Below, piece after piece: positions 20,650-31,546 of a stretch of DNA of 64,000 bases. The DNA comes from Rebecca billardiae RCC1528 (Eukaryota; Haptophyta). The stretch spans positions 1,798,001 through 1,862,000 of the forward strand of contig OZ251226.1 in NCBI GenBank assembly GCA_965240325.2, in the 5' to 3' direction. The notes below the pieces were generated by a model. The model was not told the origin of the DNA and did not search any database. It worked only from the letters and a program-made list of their open reading frames with translations. Numbering within the stretch: the stretch's first letter is position 1; each line of letters begins with the position of its first letter. The position numbers and the translations under genes are program-made.

Positions 20650-22866
20650 TGCTCGACGTTTCATCTCTCTGCGGATGGCATCACGGGCTTGTCTGTGTCG
20701 CGCTGCGGCGAGGGTCGCCAACTCGCGATGACACGGTTGCTGCCACGGCGACAGACCCGGGAGGTGCGTCCGCTGCGCGTCGTACGCCGTTGGCGCTGCG
20801 CTTCCGTCGCATTGGTCACCGTCGACGCCATGCAGGCCGGACGTGGGCTTCGGCTGAGGGACCGGACCGCGAGCAATGACTGAGTCCGGTGCGCGGATTC
20901 CGGCGATCGAGTTCAGCAGGCCGCGCCAAATCTTGCGTCGCGTGCGATGGCGCTTCCCGCCCGCGAGACGCCTCGTGATGAGGGCCGTTTTGCACCGAGC
21001 CCGACGCGCGGCGGTGAATCGAGCGAGGCGGCCATCGTGCGCAGCGCTTGATGCTATGGCCGGTGCGAGCTTTCGACGTGCACGTCGGGCGAGGATCGCC
21101 CCAGGTCGCACGATCGTGTCGACGCGCCGAGCGTACCGCTCCAAACGCGTCGATTTAGCCCCCGTTCGACCTGCACGCGAGACGACGAGGGCAGCAAACG
21201 CGAATCGGGCGAAAATACGTCTCGGCAATCCTCGCGCGATGTCCGCGCCGGCGTTGGATTTGGCGCGCGCCGCCCACGCGCTCCGCGCCATGGCCGACCC
21301 ATTTTTCGGCCGAGCGTCCCCAGTGGGAGCTGCGAGGGCGCCCGGTAGTGAGCGAAGCGATTTTCTTTTCTTGGCGAGGCGATTTTATTTTTCTTTTTCT
21401 TTTTCTTATCTTTTTCCCGGGCACTACAAGGGGCGGACCTACGGCCCGCCATTCCCCTTTATAACGGGCTCCGGGTGATCAGACTGGCGGCCGAAGCCTC
21501 CAGCCCTACCCTGGCCAGCCCCCAACCAACCACCACCCTCACCCCGCCCCCAACCAAGATTGTACCAGTACTTTATTCTAGTCTCCCGTAACGGTCGAGC
21601 ACCCTCTGCGAGGGGAGAGCGATCCGCCGGCCGTTACAGCAGGGCCATTATCATAGAAGGCTGTAGCATAATAGAAATGAAGCCGAGCTACTAAAGTAGC
21701 TACTGAGTACTGACCTAACTACAATAGCAGAGCAGAACCTACCCAGGCAGGCAGGTCCGCCAGCCGTCCGCGTAGCGCGGCGGGCAGGCCTGGGGTAGTG
21801 GGGTTTGACTGAAGCTAGCTAGGTGGCACGTGTCAGTCATCGTCACTACAAGTGCGTTCTGCACAGCAGGCTGGCAATCACGTGCAGCACCATCGCCGAC
21901 ACACACGTGATCCGTCTGCGCTGAGCGATCGAGGCACTGGCACAGACGACGGTTGCGGCAGCCACAGAGAACACGAGCACAATGAGCAGTAACGCGTGCG
22001 AGGAAGGGAGGTAATGTGCTCAACCCTTCCGCGTGCTAACACGCCATCCTTTCCGCGCAAGCAAAAGGCATGGGGGGATGCACAGAGAACACTCGAGCAA
22101 GATCAGCAGCAACGCGTGCATCAATGAAACGCTGCAATGTGCGCGTGTTGCGAATGCAATCAACCCTTTCCGTGCGGCGCGCACGTATAGCAAGCAACCG
22201 GCACGAGCACGGCGCACATGCGCGCAAGGGGCAAACCAGGGCGCTTCGTGCTTGCGAGCCTTCGGCGGGTGTACAGATAACGTACAATAATCGTACATTT
22301 TACTGAGAATAAAAGACGACGCACACAGCTCAGGCGAGATTGACGCCAATGATATCAAGCTGCCCATGAAGCCGTCACCGATGGTAGCGCCGTCGGAAGA
22401 TTCATTCAGCCGTCCGCGTGCGAGGCCTGGATGAGGGCAGCAGCAGCCTCGTGGCGGCGCGCCAGCGCCCGTCGTCCTCGCCCCACCCGCATCGTCGTCC
22501 ACAAAGTGTCGTCGTCCACAGCATCAATATGGTATCGACTACGTAACTCGTGTCGTCATGAAAACGACACGACATGCTCTTTTGGCTTTTTTGCTAGGCA
22601 CCAAGGCTGCTTGCTGCGCTCGCAGCTGAGCAGATTTGAGCACCCAGCTACACTCGAACACGTGTACCTTTGTATATTTACATATGGATGTAAACTCCGA
22701 TCAGTGCGCGAGATCAGAGGTGGCACTGTCCTATCGTTTCACTCACTGGGATGGATCACTCTTGGCCGCACATCGGGGCATCGTGCAGATGGCGCTGCTG
22801 GTTGGATTGTATCGACCCCGAGGGCACAGGTGCAAGCATCTCCGCTCGGCTCGCTGGAGGCCAGCT
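20650..22866. other. Intergenic with diverse repeats
   Basis: No confident gene in over 2 kb. It includes basic Ala/Arg-rich open frames on both strands (20.6-21.3 kb, probably non-coding), a TTTTCTTTTT-type pyrimidine tract (21360-21415), repeat copy 21451-21517, and two diverged copies of a CACAGAGAACAC..AGCAGCAACGCGTGC segment (about 21960-22200). Confidence 0.4.
21451..21517 (+). repeat. 66-bp direct repeat, copy 2
   Basis: Matches 19841-19906; see that entry. Confidence 0.8.
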
Positions 22867-23403
22867 TCACGTGAGGCCGTTCTCGAGCATCTTCTTGTGC
22901 GTCCACTCGAGAAGCTGCTCCCATTCTGGGCTCGAGATCAGTTCCTTGAGCTTTTGCGTCTTGCGTCGCTCGCCATCTGTTTCACACCGCGAGAGGGCCT
23001 CCGCGTGGTCAGTCGCGTTCACGATGGTGAATCGTTTGGATTTGAAGAACGCTGTCAGCTGCGCCAGATCGTCTGCACTCGCAAAGCACAAAAGCCAGAT
23101 CGCCGATCCAGCTGGGTCAGTCCGCGTGATGCCGAGTTTGCAGTTGACGACTGTGATCGTGCACGTCTCTGGGCGAATTCCTCCCATGGAGGCGATCAAC
23201 CAGCCGTCCTCAGAGCGGCCGACACTGAGGGAGATGCCCACGCCACTCGCGCATGCGCTCCATCCAAGGATGTCGGCGAACGGGTTTGGGACGAGCTCCA
23301 TGAGGTCGCGCGTGCGCGGAGATACGTACATCTCCGCGAAAGATGCGCGCGCCGTCTTGAGGAGGGCAAAGTCGCGCGTCTCTCGAGCTGTGCCGTGAGC
23401 CAT
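22867..23403 (-). CDS. Hypothetical 178-residue protein
   Basis: Single exon from the ATG at 23403 (MAHGTARETRDFALLKTARA). It continues SFAEMYVSPRTRDLMELVP, CTITVVNCKLGITRTDP, AIWLLCFASADDLAQLTAFF and ends with a helical Lys/Glu-rich tail (EWEQLLEWTHKKMLENGL). No signal peptide or membrane span is clear from this start. It lies 210 bp head-to-head from the lumenal FKBP gene, so the two may share a promoter region. In-frame upstream codons continue without a stop, but ATG 23403 best matches where protein-like sequence begins. Family not recognised. Confidence 0.6.
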   Translation of the reverse strand: MAHGTARETRDFALLKTARASFAEMYVSPRTRDLMELVPNPFADILGWSACASGVGISLSVGRSEDGWLIASMGGIRPETCTITVVNCKLGITRTDPAGSAIWLLCFASADDLAQLTAFFKSKRFTIVNATDHAEALSRCETDGERRKTQKLKELISSPEWEQLLEWTHKKMLENGLT

Positions 23404-23613
23404 CACCGTCGCGGACCGCGGGAGGACGTTGCTGACGGAGTGTGCACTGGCTCGCGCGCAGCGGCCGCTGCGACCGAGGACCAACGAGTCCGGCACATTC
23501 AACATGCTGAGGAGCGCGCAAAATAAGTATCCGGACGAGACGGCGGAGATGATCAGATGACCGGCTTTGTCGCAAGCACGGCCGACTTGCCGCAACGCGC
23601 AACTCCCACCGTG

Positions 23614-24317
23614 ATGACTGCCGCTTGCGCCAGCGTGTTTGTCGCGGTCACGGCTGCCGCCGTGGCTCCGCGCAGTAGTGCCATCGCCACGCGCGGCCAC
23701 TCTGCGTCGCTCCGAAGCGTCTTCGCTCGCCGCCAGGCGTTCGTCACCATTGGGGGTCTCCTGCTCGGCACGGTCGCGCAGCCGGCCCTTGCAAAGAACT
23801 CGGGCGGGAGCGATGGCGCGTGGGCGGCGCATGAGGGCCCCTTCTCCGACGAGGACTTCAAGGGCTTCTCGACGACTTCATCGGGCCTCGGGTACAAGAT
23901 CGTCGAGGAGGGCTACGGCGTCAAGCCGAATGCCGGCCAGGGGATCAAGGCCCACTATTCAGGCTACCTGCTGAACGGCGCCAAGTTTGACTCCTCCTAC
24001 GATCGCCGCAGCCCGCTGGGCTTCAACGTTGGCACCGGCCGTGTGATCAAGGGCTGGGACGAGGCCCTGGTGGACATGAAGGTTGGCGAGAAGCGGGTGC
24101 GCTGCTGCACGCAGGCCTCGGGATGTGCGCACATGCCCGCCTTGCTCACCCGCTTACTCCGCGCCCCACGCCTTTCCCCGCGCTGTGGCCTGCGGCACTT
24201 CCGCGACAGGTGCTGAAGATCCCGCCTTCGTTGGGGTACGGCAGCCGTGGCGCTGGCCCAATCCCACCCGAGTCGACGCTCGTATTCTTCGTCGAGCTGG
24301 TCGCGATCACTGGCTGA
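23614..24317 (+). CDS. FKBP-type peptidyl-prolyl isomerase, plastid thylakoid lumen
   Basis: Exons 23614-24096 and 24210-24317 (phase 0, donor GTGCGC, 113-nt intron); 196 residues. It catalyses cis-trans isomerisation of prolyl bonds. The ATG at 23614 gives a signal peptide (MTAACASVFVAVTAAAVA), then a Ser/Arg transit-like stretch. A second, twin-arginine lumenal signal follows (RRQAFVTIGGLLLGTVAQ, ending in an AxA site before KNSGG). The FKBP fold is complete: GIKAHYSGYLLNGAKFDSSY, GTGRVIKGWDEALVDMKVG, then exon 2 VLKIPPSLGYGSRGAGPIP and TLVFFVELVAITG. An in-frame ATG at 23557 would mask the signal peptide and is less likely. The layered targeting suggests a complex plastid with a Tat-imported lumenal FKBP. 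Confidence 0.9.
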
Positions 24318-25055
24318 ATCGCAGATCACTTTGTTGGGGTGTGACTCCCCGCTGGATTCGGACTTGCGCCAGTGCATCAGCTACAATGGGCCTCGGCGGA
24401 CGGCGGTCCCTGGTGCTCTGCCTCTCGCCCCTTGGATGTGTGCGTGCTCGATCTGCGGCCATTCTCACTTCCATGGTGGAGGATGACTCCGAGTCTGGGC
24501 CTGAGGCGGCAGCCGATCTGACCGCCTGCACGACCTGGCATCGCCGGATTACGTTGGCAGGTCCGACCGCGGCCGCGGCCGCGCGAGCTCACCGCCTCTC
24601 GTCACCGCGTCACGGACAGTGCGCGACGGCCGCAGGAAGCATTATGATGATACGTATACAGTACTGTATAGCATCATCAGTGATTCTCATCAGTCATATC
24701 ATCGCGCGTCGTCGTCGTCATCATATCATCATATAAATTATTATAGTTATATATTATTATCGTCATACTGTCTGCGGTATACATCATACAGTATATGAAT
24801 CAGGAGACTACCCGCGTCGTCCTACCTGTGTCGTTAAATCATATAGAATGAGTATGCCCGTATGCGGTGATCCAGACGGCGCCACGGTGACGGTCCGCGG
24901 ACGGTGCCCGTCGGTGGCTTACTCCTGGGAATGCATCAGCTACTTCTAGCGCCATGCCGCTAAGATTACTAGTGACTACTACTACGACGACACTGCTCGA
25001 CAGTGTGAGTGTCAATGACAACGCCTCAACGGCCCAACGGGCAGTCTGAGTCAGG
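24318..25055. other. Intergenic spacer
   Basis: Gene-free; about 24640-24860 is AT-rich low-complexity (TCATCA/TATA-type) sequence. Confidence 0.5.
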
Positions 25056-26501
25056 TCAAGGCAGTGACAGTGCGTGCGGCGCGGCGCCGTCGTCAGCGGC
25101 ATCAGCCGGTGCTGGTGCAGCGTGGGACACTACCGCCTGTGGCGGTGGCGCGCACTGCGCGAGAGGGTTGGGAATGCCAAAGTCCTCCAGACCGGCGGGC
25201 GACACGGCCCAGCCCGCGAGCGGTCCCGACGGTTCTTCGAGCAGCGCTCGCTTGGCGTCCTGGTAGGCGCGCGCCGCGCGCTTCAGTCTGCCGTAGGCCC
25301 ATTGTGGCTCAGGGCCAAACGTCGCAGCAAGACTCGACGGCAGGCCTGTGCTGCGTTGCAAAGAGACGCACAGGTCGGCAAACTGCCGGAGGTACGCCAG
25401 CTTGCTGATCCGGCTTCGATGCGCGTCGGTGAGCTTGCGCTTCCCCGCACCGAGGCGCAGACCGCGCACCCCGTTCACCGCCTCGGTCGGACGGTCGCGC
25501 GCATCCGATGCGCACCAGTTGACACTGTTGGTCGACGCCGTTCTGCCCGGTGGTGCGGCGGCATCCAAGGCGACCCTGTGAGCGCTCCAGCGCGCCTCGA
25601 GCTCGTCCGCAGCATCGGCCACTGGCGGGCCCGTGGACGCGCGCCGAACCATTACCGCCATGTTCTCAGCAGCAGCGTACGGGCTCGGCGGCGGGGAGGC
25701 CGGCGCGGGAGTACACGCGGTGCCACGCCAGCAAGCGCGCTCGACGGCAGATGCATCGCATCGGCCGGCGACGACGAGCGCGGCCGGGCGTACGGGCTCG
25801 AGAAGGTGCGTGAGCAACGCGCCCTGCAGCCCCAGCACGGCCCAACGCGCGACCTTATCCGAGCACGACATGCTGCGCGTGTGCTCGCCCCGCCCAGGCT
25901 TGCGGCGCACACCGCTGGGCGGCGGAGGCGGTGACGTTGGCCGGTGCACAGCTTCGGACACGTCCCCCATCGCGCGCCTGTTGCGCTTCGGCGATGGCGC
26001 CTGAGGCCAAGTTTCAAAGGAGTCGCCGAGGCGCGCACCGGGCTCGCTGCCCGCCTCCGCCGGAGCAGCAGCGCACCCGCAGGGGCATGCACTCGTGAAG
26101 ATGCATGCGCGCAGCCCGCGACGTAGCCGCCACGGTGCAACGCCCGCACCGCCTGTGGGCTCGAGCACCGAGCTCTCGCCGACGGTGGCCGAACGCAACT
26201 GCTCGATGAGAAACCGTCGGAATGCGCGGCGAGCACACACCTCCGCATGCCCATCACGCAGTCGCCAGCCCGCAGTGTCCGCGTCTGCTGCACTCTGCGT
26301 CATGCACTTGGTGCCGGTCGCCAAAGATACAACTCGGGCCTGCGGCTGCTGGCCGTCGTCGTGCTCGGGGAGGAGGAGCACAGCTGCCACGATCGTCCAC
26401 TCGTCCGCGTTGGGCTTGCCTGTTGGAGGCAGCGCCTCGAACTGCGCCAGGCAAGCACGCTCGACGAGCTCTGCGAGCCGTGCGTCCACCCTCGCCGCCA
26501 T
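25056..26501 (-). CDS. TAD1: tRNA-specific adenosine deaminase ADAT1/TAD1
   Basis: Single exon, 481 residues. ADAT1/Tad1 deaminates adenosine 37 of eukaryotic tRNA-Ala to inosine. The N-terminus [16 protein letters not shown] matches the family's substrate-domain start. The catalytic zinc site is HAEV (His85, Glu87 as proton shuttle), Cys in CPCG (about 139-142) and Cys213 in SMSCSDK, within the family signature [20 protein letters not shown] followed by VLGLQGALL. The C-terminal half ([31 protein letters not shown]) matches the ADEAMc domain tail. Motif spacing and the tRNA-type SMSCSDK box favour ADAT1 over ADAR, which would carry dsRNA-binding domains. Confidence 0.92.
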   Translation of the reverse strand: MAARVDARLAELVERACLAQFEALPPTGKPNADEWTIVAAVLLLPEHDDGQQPQARVVSLATGTKCMTQSAADADTAGWRLRDGHAEVCARRAFRRFLIEQLRSATVGESSVLEPTGGAGVAPWRLRRGLRACIFTSACPCGCAAAPAEAGSEPGARLGDSFETWPQAPSPKRNRRAMGDVSEAVHRPTSPPPPPSGVRRKPGRGEHTRSMSCSDKVARWAVLGLQGALLTHLLEPVRPAALVVAGRCDASAVERACWRGTACTPAPASPPPSPYAAAENMAVMVRRASTGPPVADAADELEARWSAHRVALDAAAPPGRTASTNSVNWCASDARDRPTEAVNGVRGLRLGAGKRKLTDAHRSRISKLAYLRQFADLCVSLQRSTGLPSSLAATFGPEPQWAYGRLKRAARAYQDAKRALLEEPSGPLAGWAVSPAGLEDFGIPNPLAQCAPPPQAVVSHAAPAPADAADDGAAPHALSLP

Positions 26502-26873
26502 CGTGATGCATGCGACAGTTTTATTCGCGGTTTCGTTCGATCAGCAAATATTTCTGCTTCTGATGGCGCGCCAAACGCATCAAGCAGATTTATGAGCCTC
26601 GCGGAACTTTCCCCAGCACTAGCAGGCAGTGTCAGCTGTACAGACGTCATCAACGCGGTGTCTGACCATCAGCTTCGTTTGCAATGGGACGGACGTGCTG
26701 CTGTGGTAGCTTATCACTGTAGTCACGCAATGCTGCGCCCGGTCGTGACTCGTGTCTCGTGTGCGCGTGCGAGCAGCGGGCCGCGCCGAGCTGCCAGAAA
26801 CTGACTGAAACTTGAAAGCTGGCCGGACGCCGCAGCAACAGCCCACCACATGCGGCACATGCGGCCCGGCTCG
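26502..26873. other. Intergenic spacer
   Basis: 372 bp between the ADAT1 start and the stop of the Urc1-like gene; no feature seen. Confidence 0.5.
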
Positions 26874-29800
26874 TCAGCTATCCATCGCGCGGCCGACAGT
26901 GCCCGACAGCTCGTCGAAGGTCTTCTGCTTCTTACTGCCGGCAAAGTACCCCGCGAAGACCTTCGCATCGATCTCGACGTGCGCGTCGCACGGGATGAGC
27001 TCCTGCGCGACGGCGGGGGCGGCGGGGCGGCGGGGCGGGCGGCCGGGCGCGCGCCGCGGCTCAGTGCCGCGTGCGCTTCGAGCTCGCCCGACGGGTGGCG
27101 GGCGCGCGGAGCACACCTCGGGGATATCCACGCGCTCGTCGATCACGATCCCGCTCTCCGTCACCGCGTCGTACTTCATGTTGGACATGGAGATGAAGCG
27201 GTGGATGCGCGTGACGCCCAGCCTGGCGCGGCGGCACGGCGCGCGGCGCGGCGGCGCCGAGGGCGAGCGGTCAGCTCGGCGGGTGGCGGTGGCGTGCGCG
27301 TGGGCGCTCTCCCGGGCGGCACACACGCCGGCGGGCGCGGCGCCGGCGACCACGCGAGCGCCCCGGCTCTCCGCGCGCGCACCAGTGCAGCGGGTCGGGC
27401 ATCAGCTCCTGGAAGCGCACATCCTGCACGCCCGCGACGTCCTCGGTTCGCTTGAAGTACTGCTGCGCAGTGTCGCCGCCCTGCTGCCGCTTGCGCGCGT
27501 TGTACACCATGAACTTGGTCACCTCGCCGAGCGCGCGGCCCTCCTTGCGGTTGTACACGATCACGCCCGCGCCGCCCGCCTGCGCCGTCGCGATGCACTC
27601 CTCGATCCCGTGGAAGAGGTACGGGCGGCACGTGCAGATGTCGGAGCCGAACACGTCGGAGCCGTTGCACTCGTCGTGCACGCGCACGGTGAGCGTCTTC
27701 GACTCGTCCGGGATGGTCTGCGGGTCGCCGAAGATGTAGATGGTGCAGCCGCCGATGGGCGGGAGGAAGACCTGCAGGTCGGTCCGCGTGATCAGCTCGG
27801 GGTACATCCCGCCCGTGTGCTCGAACAGCGCCTGCCGCAGCGCGAGCTCGGTCAGGCCGAAGCGCTTGGCGATGCCTGGCAGGTACCACACGGGCTCGAC
27901 CGCGCACTTGACGCCGTGCACGACGCCGTCGGCAGTGAGCACCTTGCCGTCCGCCTTGAGCCGCTTGGTCTCGAGGGCCTCGCGGATCTCGGCGATCGCG
28001 AGCGTCGCCTGCGAGATCGCGATCGACGGCTGCAGATCGATCCCCCTCCGCGCCGCCGACGGAAACGCCGTGCCCGCGCACGCGCCCCAGGGGTCGATGG
28101 AGACGATCTTCTCGCGCGACGCCCACGAGGGGTACGGGCCGATGCGCACCATCGGCTCGGTGGCGCGCAGGTCGAGCGGCCGGCCCGCGGGGCACAGGCC
28201 CTTGGCCACCGCGACGGCGCGGTGCACGACGTTCGCGCCCGCGTGGCAGCCAATCGCGTTGCGGTACTGCGGCTTGGACAGCGTCGCGACCACGGGGCCG
28301 CGCGCCTCGGCCGTTTCCTCGCCCCACTTGATGCCGACCGGATCGGCGGAGTACAGCTTCGGGTGCGAGGTGAGGACCGAGTAGTGCTTCGGCCGCTGCG
28401 CGGTGGAGGAGTGGGGCGGGGAGCTCGCGCCGCCGATGCCACCGCCGCCTCTCGGCGCGCCGTCCGCGTGCGCGCCGACCGCGCCCGCCGCCGCCGCGGT
28501 CGCCGAGCCGGCGGTCGTCGCCGTGCCGCCGCCACCGCCGGCCGCCGCGCCAGCCGATGGCCCGTGCGCGCCGTGCAGGAGGAGGTCGCCCTCGGTGGAG
28601 CGGCGCTTCTCGAGGCGCTGGCCCTCCTGCGCGTCCACCTCCACCTTCGCCTGCGTCGAGAGCCGCTCCTTTGGCAGTGCCACGCGCTCGCCGACCGTGA
28701 TCCCGGCGCCGACGATCGCCTCGTACTTCGTCTCGGACTCTGAGACGAACTCGTCGACGTGCGTGACGCCCAGCCAGTGCAGCACGTCGGGCGCGAGCTC
28801 GTGCAGCCGCTGGTCCGCGAGGCCGGCGACGCGCTCCGCCTCGGAGAAGTACGCCTCCACCGAGTCCCCCTTCCGCTTGCGCGCGTTGTACACCATGAAC
28901 TTAGTCACCTCGCCGAGCGCGTTCCCTTCCTGCCGCGTGTAGATGATGATGCCCGCGCCGCCCGCCTGCGCCGTCTCGATGCACCGCTCGATGCCGAACA
29001 GCAGCGAGGTGCGGCACGTCGAGCGGTCGGAGCCGAAGATGTCCGAGTCCCCCGACTCGTCGTGCAGGCGTACAGTAAGCTTCTTCGACCTGTCCGTGAG
29101 AGTGCTCACGTCGCCGATCATGTACACCTGCACCCGCGCACGGCGGGAAGGCGGCGGCGCGTGGGCGCGGCGGTCAGCGGCCACGCGCGCACACGAGCGC
29201 GCGCGCAGTGATCGACGGCCAGCTCGTCGCGCGCGCAGCATCACGCACCGTCAGCCCGTTGATCGGCGGCAAGAAGAGCTTGATGTCTGGCCGCGTGATC
29301 AGCTCAGGGTACATCCCGCCTGTCTCCTCGTGCAGCGCGCGGCGGAGCTCGGTCTCGTCGGTGCGCATCCGCTCGGCGACGCCGGGCAGGTACCACACGG
29401 GCTCGACCGCCGTCTTCGTCACCACCACGTGCCCGGACTCGGAGATCACCTGCCCGTCCTGCTTGACGCGCCCCTCCTTGATCGCAGTCTTGATCTCGGG
29501 GATGTCGAGGTGCGAGCGCGTGATCGCGATGGTGGGGCGCAGGTCGAGCTCGCCGCGGGAGAGCTCGTCGGCGAAGATGCCCTGCGCGAGGTGGCCCCAC
29601 GGGTCGAGCGACACGATACGCTTCGGATCCGACCACGCCGGCAGCGGGCCCTCCAGAAACATCTTGCCCGGCAGTGTGTTTGTGAAGTCGGGCCGGAAGT
29701 TGCGGTCGAGCCCCGACTTGGCGAGAGCAAGGGCGCGATAGATGGTGTACGTGCCGCTGTGAGAGCCGATGGCATTTCGCTTGCCCGGCTCGCTCACTGT

Positions 29801-30027
29801 GGCGATCACCGGGCCCTGCGCGGCGCGCGAGTCGACGCGCGCGGGAGGGGAATCCGCGCGACTCGTCAGCGCGAGGTGACGCCGGCTGCAGCCACGCGGC
29901 GGGGCCGACAGCGTACCCGCTCCCTTGGGTCCTGGGCACCCCACTTCACCGGTACCGGCTCGACACCGAACTGGCAAGGGTGCGTTGTCAGCTTGATGCA
30001 GTGCGCGGTGGATGGATGCAGCGACAT
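26874..30027 (-). CDS. Double-module GTP cyclohydrolase II-like (Urc1-type) protein
   Basis: Five exons, 30027-29917, 29815-29249, 29127-27383, 27222-27117 and 27002-26874; every junction is phase-consistent; 885 residues. Two full Urc1/GTP-cyclohydrolase-N plus cyclohydrolase-II-like modules lie in tandem. Shared landmarks: GPV.AT.S.P..RNAIG, SLDPWG / SIDPWG, AVEPVWYLPG, TGGMYPELITR, LGEVTKFMVYNARKR, LHWLGVT. Urc1 acts in the pyrimidine (uracil) catabolic URC pathway of fungi and bacteria. Module 2 keeps the zinc-site cysteines (VHDEC..., SDICTCRPYL) and EGRALGE. Module 1 has LHDES, SDRSTCRTSL and EGNALGE, so two of three Cys and the loop Arg are lost. A Gly/Ala-rich linker separates the modules. 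The substrate in this organism is unproven. Confidence 0.88.
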
Positions 30028-31546
30028 CAGGCCGGCGCCGATGTCCAGCGGCGAGCGGCGGCGGCCGTCAGTGTGATGACGGTTCAAGGGAGCGATGATT
30101 GTCGAATCTCATCGAACGGTCGGGCCACTGCGGGCTGGCTGCGGCGCTGCGCAGAGAAAGTTGGCTCGAATTCGTCGAGTTCAGGAGTAACGCGACCCGG
30201 ATTTCCGCCGCAGTACACCGGAATGTGACCCGCGCCTTCAGTCTGTACGTAGCTAGTTAGTACGACACGATCCGCCACAGCGCGGAGTCTCATTGACTAC
30301 AGTTTACTATGCTTTAACGTACGCACACTTGGTTAAGGCGTGATTGACGCCAGTGAGTCGAGACCCGACCGGCGAGGCCACTACTCACAGTCCGACTACG
30401 CGCGGACGGTCTTGCCATATAAGCCCGTGATAGGCTGATATTAGTGATAAGGCATACACGGTATGACGGCGTCCGAGGGCTGTAAGCTACCTGCCGTCGG
30501 ACGCGTCACGGTCCAGTCCTCCAATAGGCCCTAGGACCTTCGCTTAATCTCGGATAATCTCAGTCCGACTAGTCAGCTGAAGCAGGGCCAGCGGCCCCTA
30601 TTAGTATTAATATATTGACACTGCCGCCAGGCGCGCCCTGTAAGACTCTATGCCTACTAAGTGACCGAAAGCCCCGGCGCGTGCCGGTAACTTGGGCCAG
30701 CTCTGAGCTCAGCATAAGCAGGCCCCGATCCGGTCCGATCTAGCTAGCTAAGTAGTAAGTAGCTAGTAGTTACACGGTCACTCGGATGCATTGACAGTCG
30801 TCTAACAGCATATAGTATAGCCTGACTGTTATTAAGTCGTACGGTTTATTATTGTCGAATGTCGGGCAAGCTGAATGACGACCGGGCTGTCCGCGAGATT
30901 CGTGGTGCAGCAGGGGGCTGAGACTGCAGGCCGCGCTCGCCCGACGCCCCCGTCCGGCCCCGGGCTCCGCAACCGGCCACCGGCCACCGGGCCGCTCGCC
31001 TCGCCGCGGGGCCCTCGGGCTCGGTCAGGGCTCAGGCGGACCGCATCAGTCATTGACGACAGCATAGCACTTAGCAGTTTAAAATCAGTCTGATTTAGAC
31101 AGTCCGGGCGCGTATTCGTCTCGTTATATTAATAATCATACACGTAACACGCGCACTGAGCCGTTACCGCAGTGAAGTGATTATTAAAAATTATTACACT
31201 GACGACGATCTGCTCGGGCCCCCCTGATGGGGCGCCGCGATAAGCGCGGCCGCCGGCCGCGGCGCCGAAATCAGCATAGCACATGCTGCGCACCGTATAT
31301 ATATATATTCTCCGCTGTTATCATCGAATCGAAGCCCTGCGCATAGCAGCCTGCTGGTGTCTGCGCCCTGCGGTGAAGCCCGGAGGGTGTACACGCATCC
31401 GCATGCAGCCAACCAGGCATCTGAGTCCAGGGTCTGAGCAGCGACCGATGTTGCGAGGTGCCGCCCGCAGTCACACAAATTGAGGCCGAGCGTGATTTGA
31501 GTGGACCGAAAATTGGAGTAACCGGACGCGGTGTGCACAACTTGGG
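30028..31546. other. Intergenic, AT-richer spacer
   Basis: About 1.5 kb without a supported gene. Contains the 54-bp repeat at 30298-30351 and short palindromic low-complexity runs (for example TAGCTAGCTAAGTAGTAAG at about 30740). Confidence 0.5.
30298..30351 (-). promoter_or_regulatory. 54-bp element shared with 32942-32994, upstream of a minus-strand gene
   Basis: TACAGTTTACTATG.TTTAACGT..GCACACTTGGTTAAGGCGTGATT.ACGCCA. Lies about 270 bp upstream of the Urc1-like ATG. The second copy lies 131 bp upstream of the ceramide synthase ATG in the same orientation. A regulatory role is inference. Confidence 0.45.

Noticed and set aside
20575-21478. Long basic open frames on both strands at 20.6-21.5 kb
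   Set aside because: Ala/Arg-biased, overlapping on both strands, no domain and no splice support; treated as non-coding.
26812-28743. 643-codon plus-strand frame
   Set aside because: Antisense to the Urc1-like exons; Arg/His/Leu-rich shadow without motifs.
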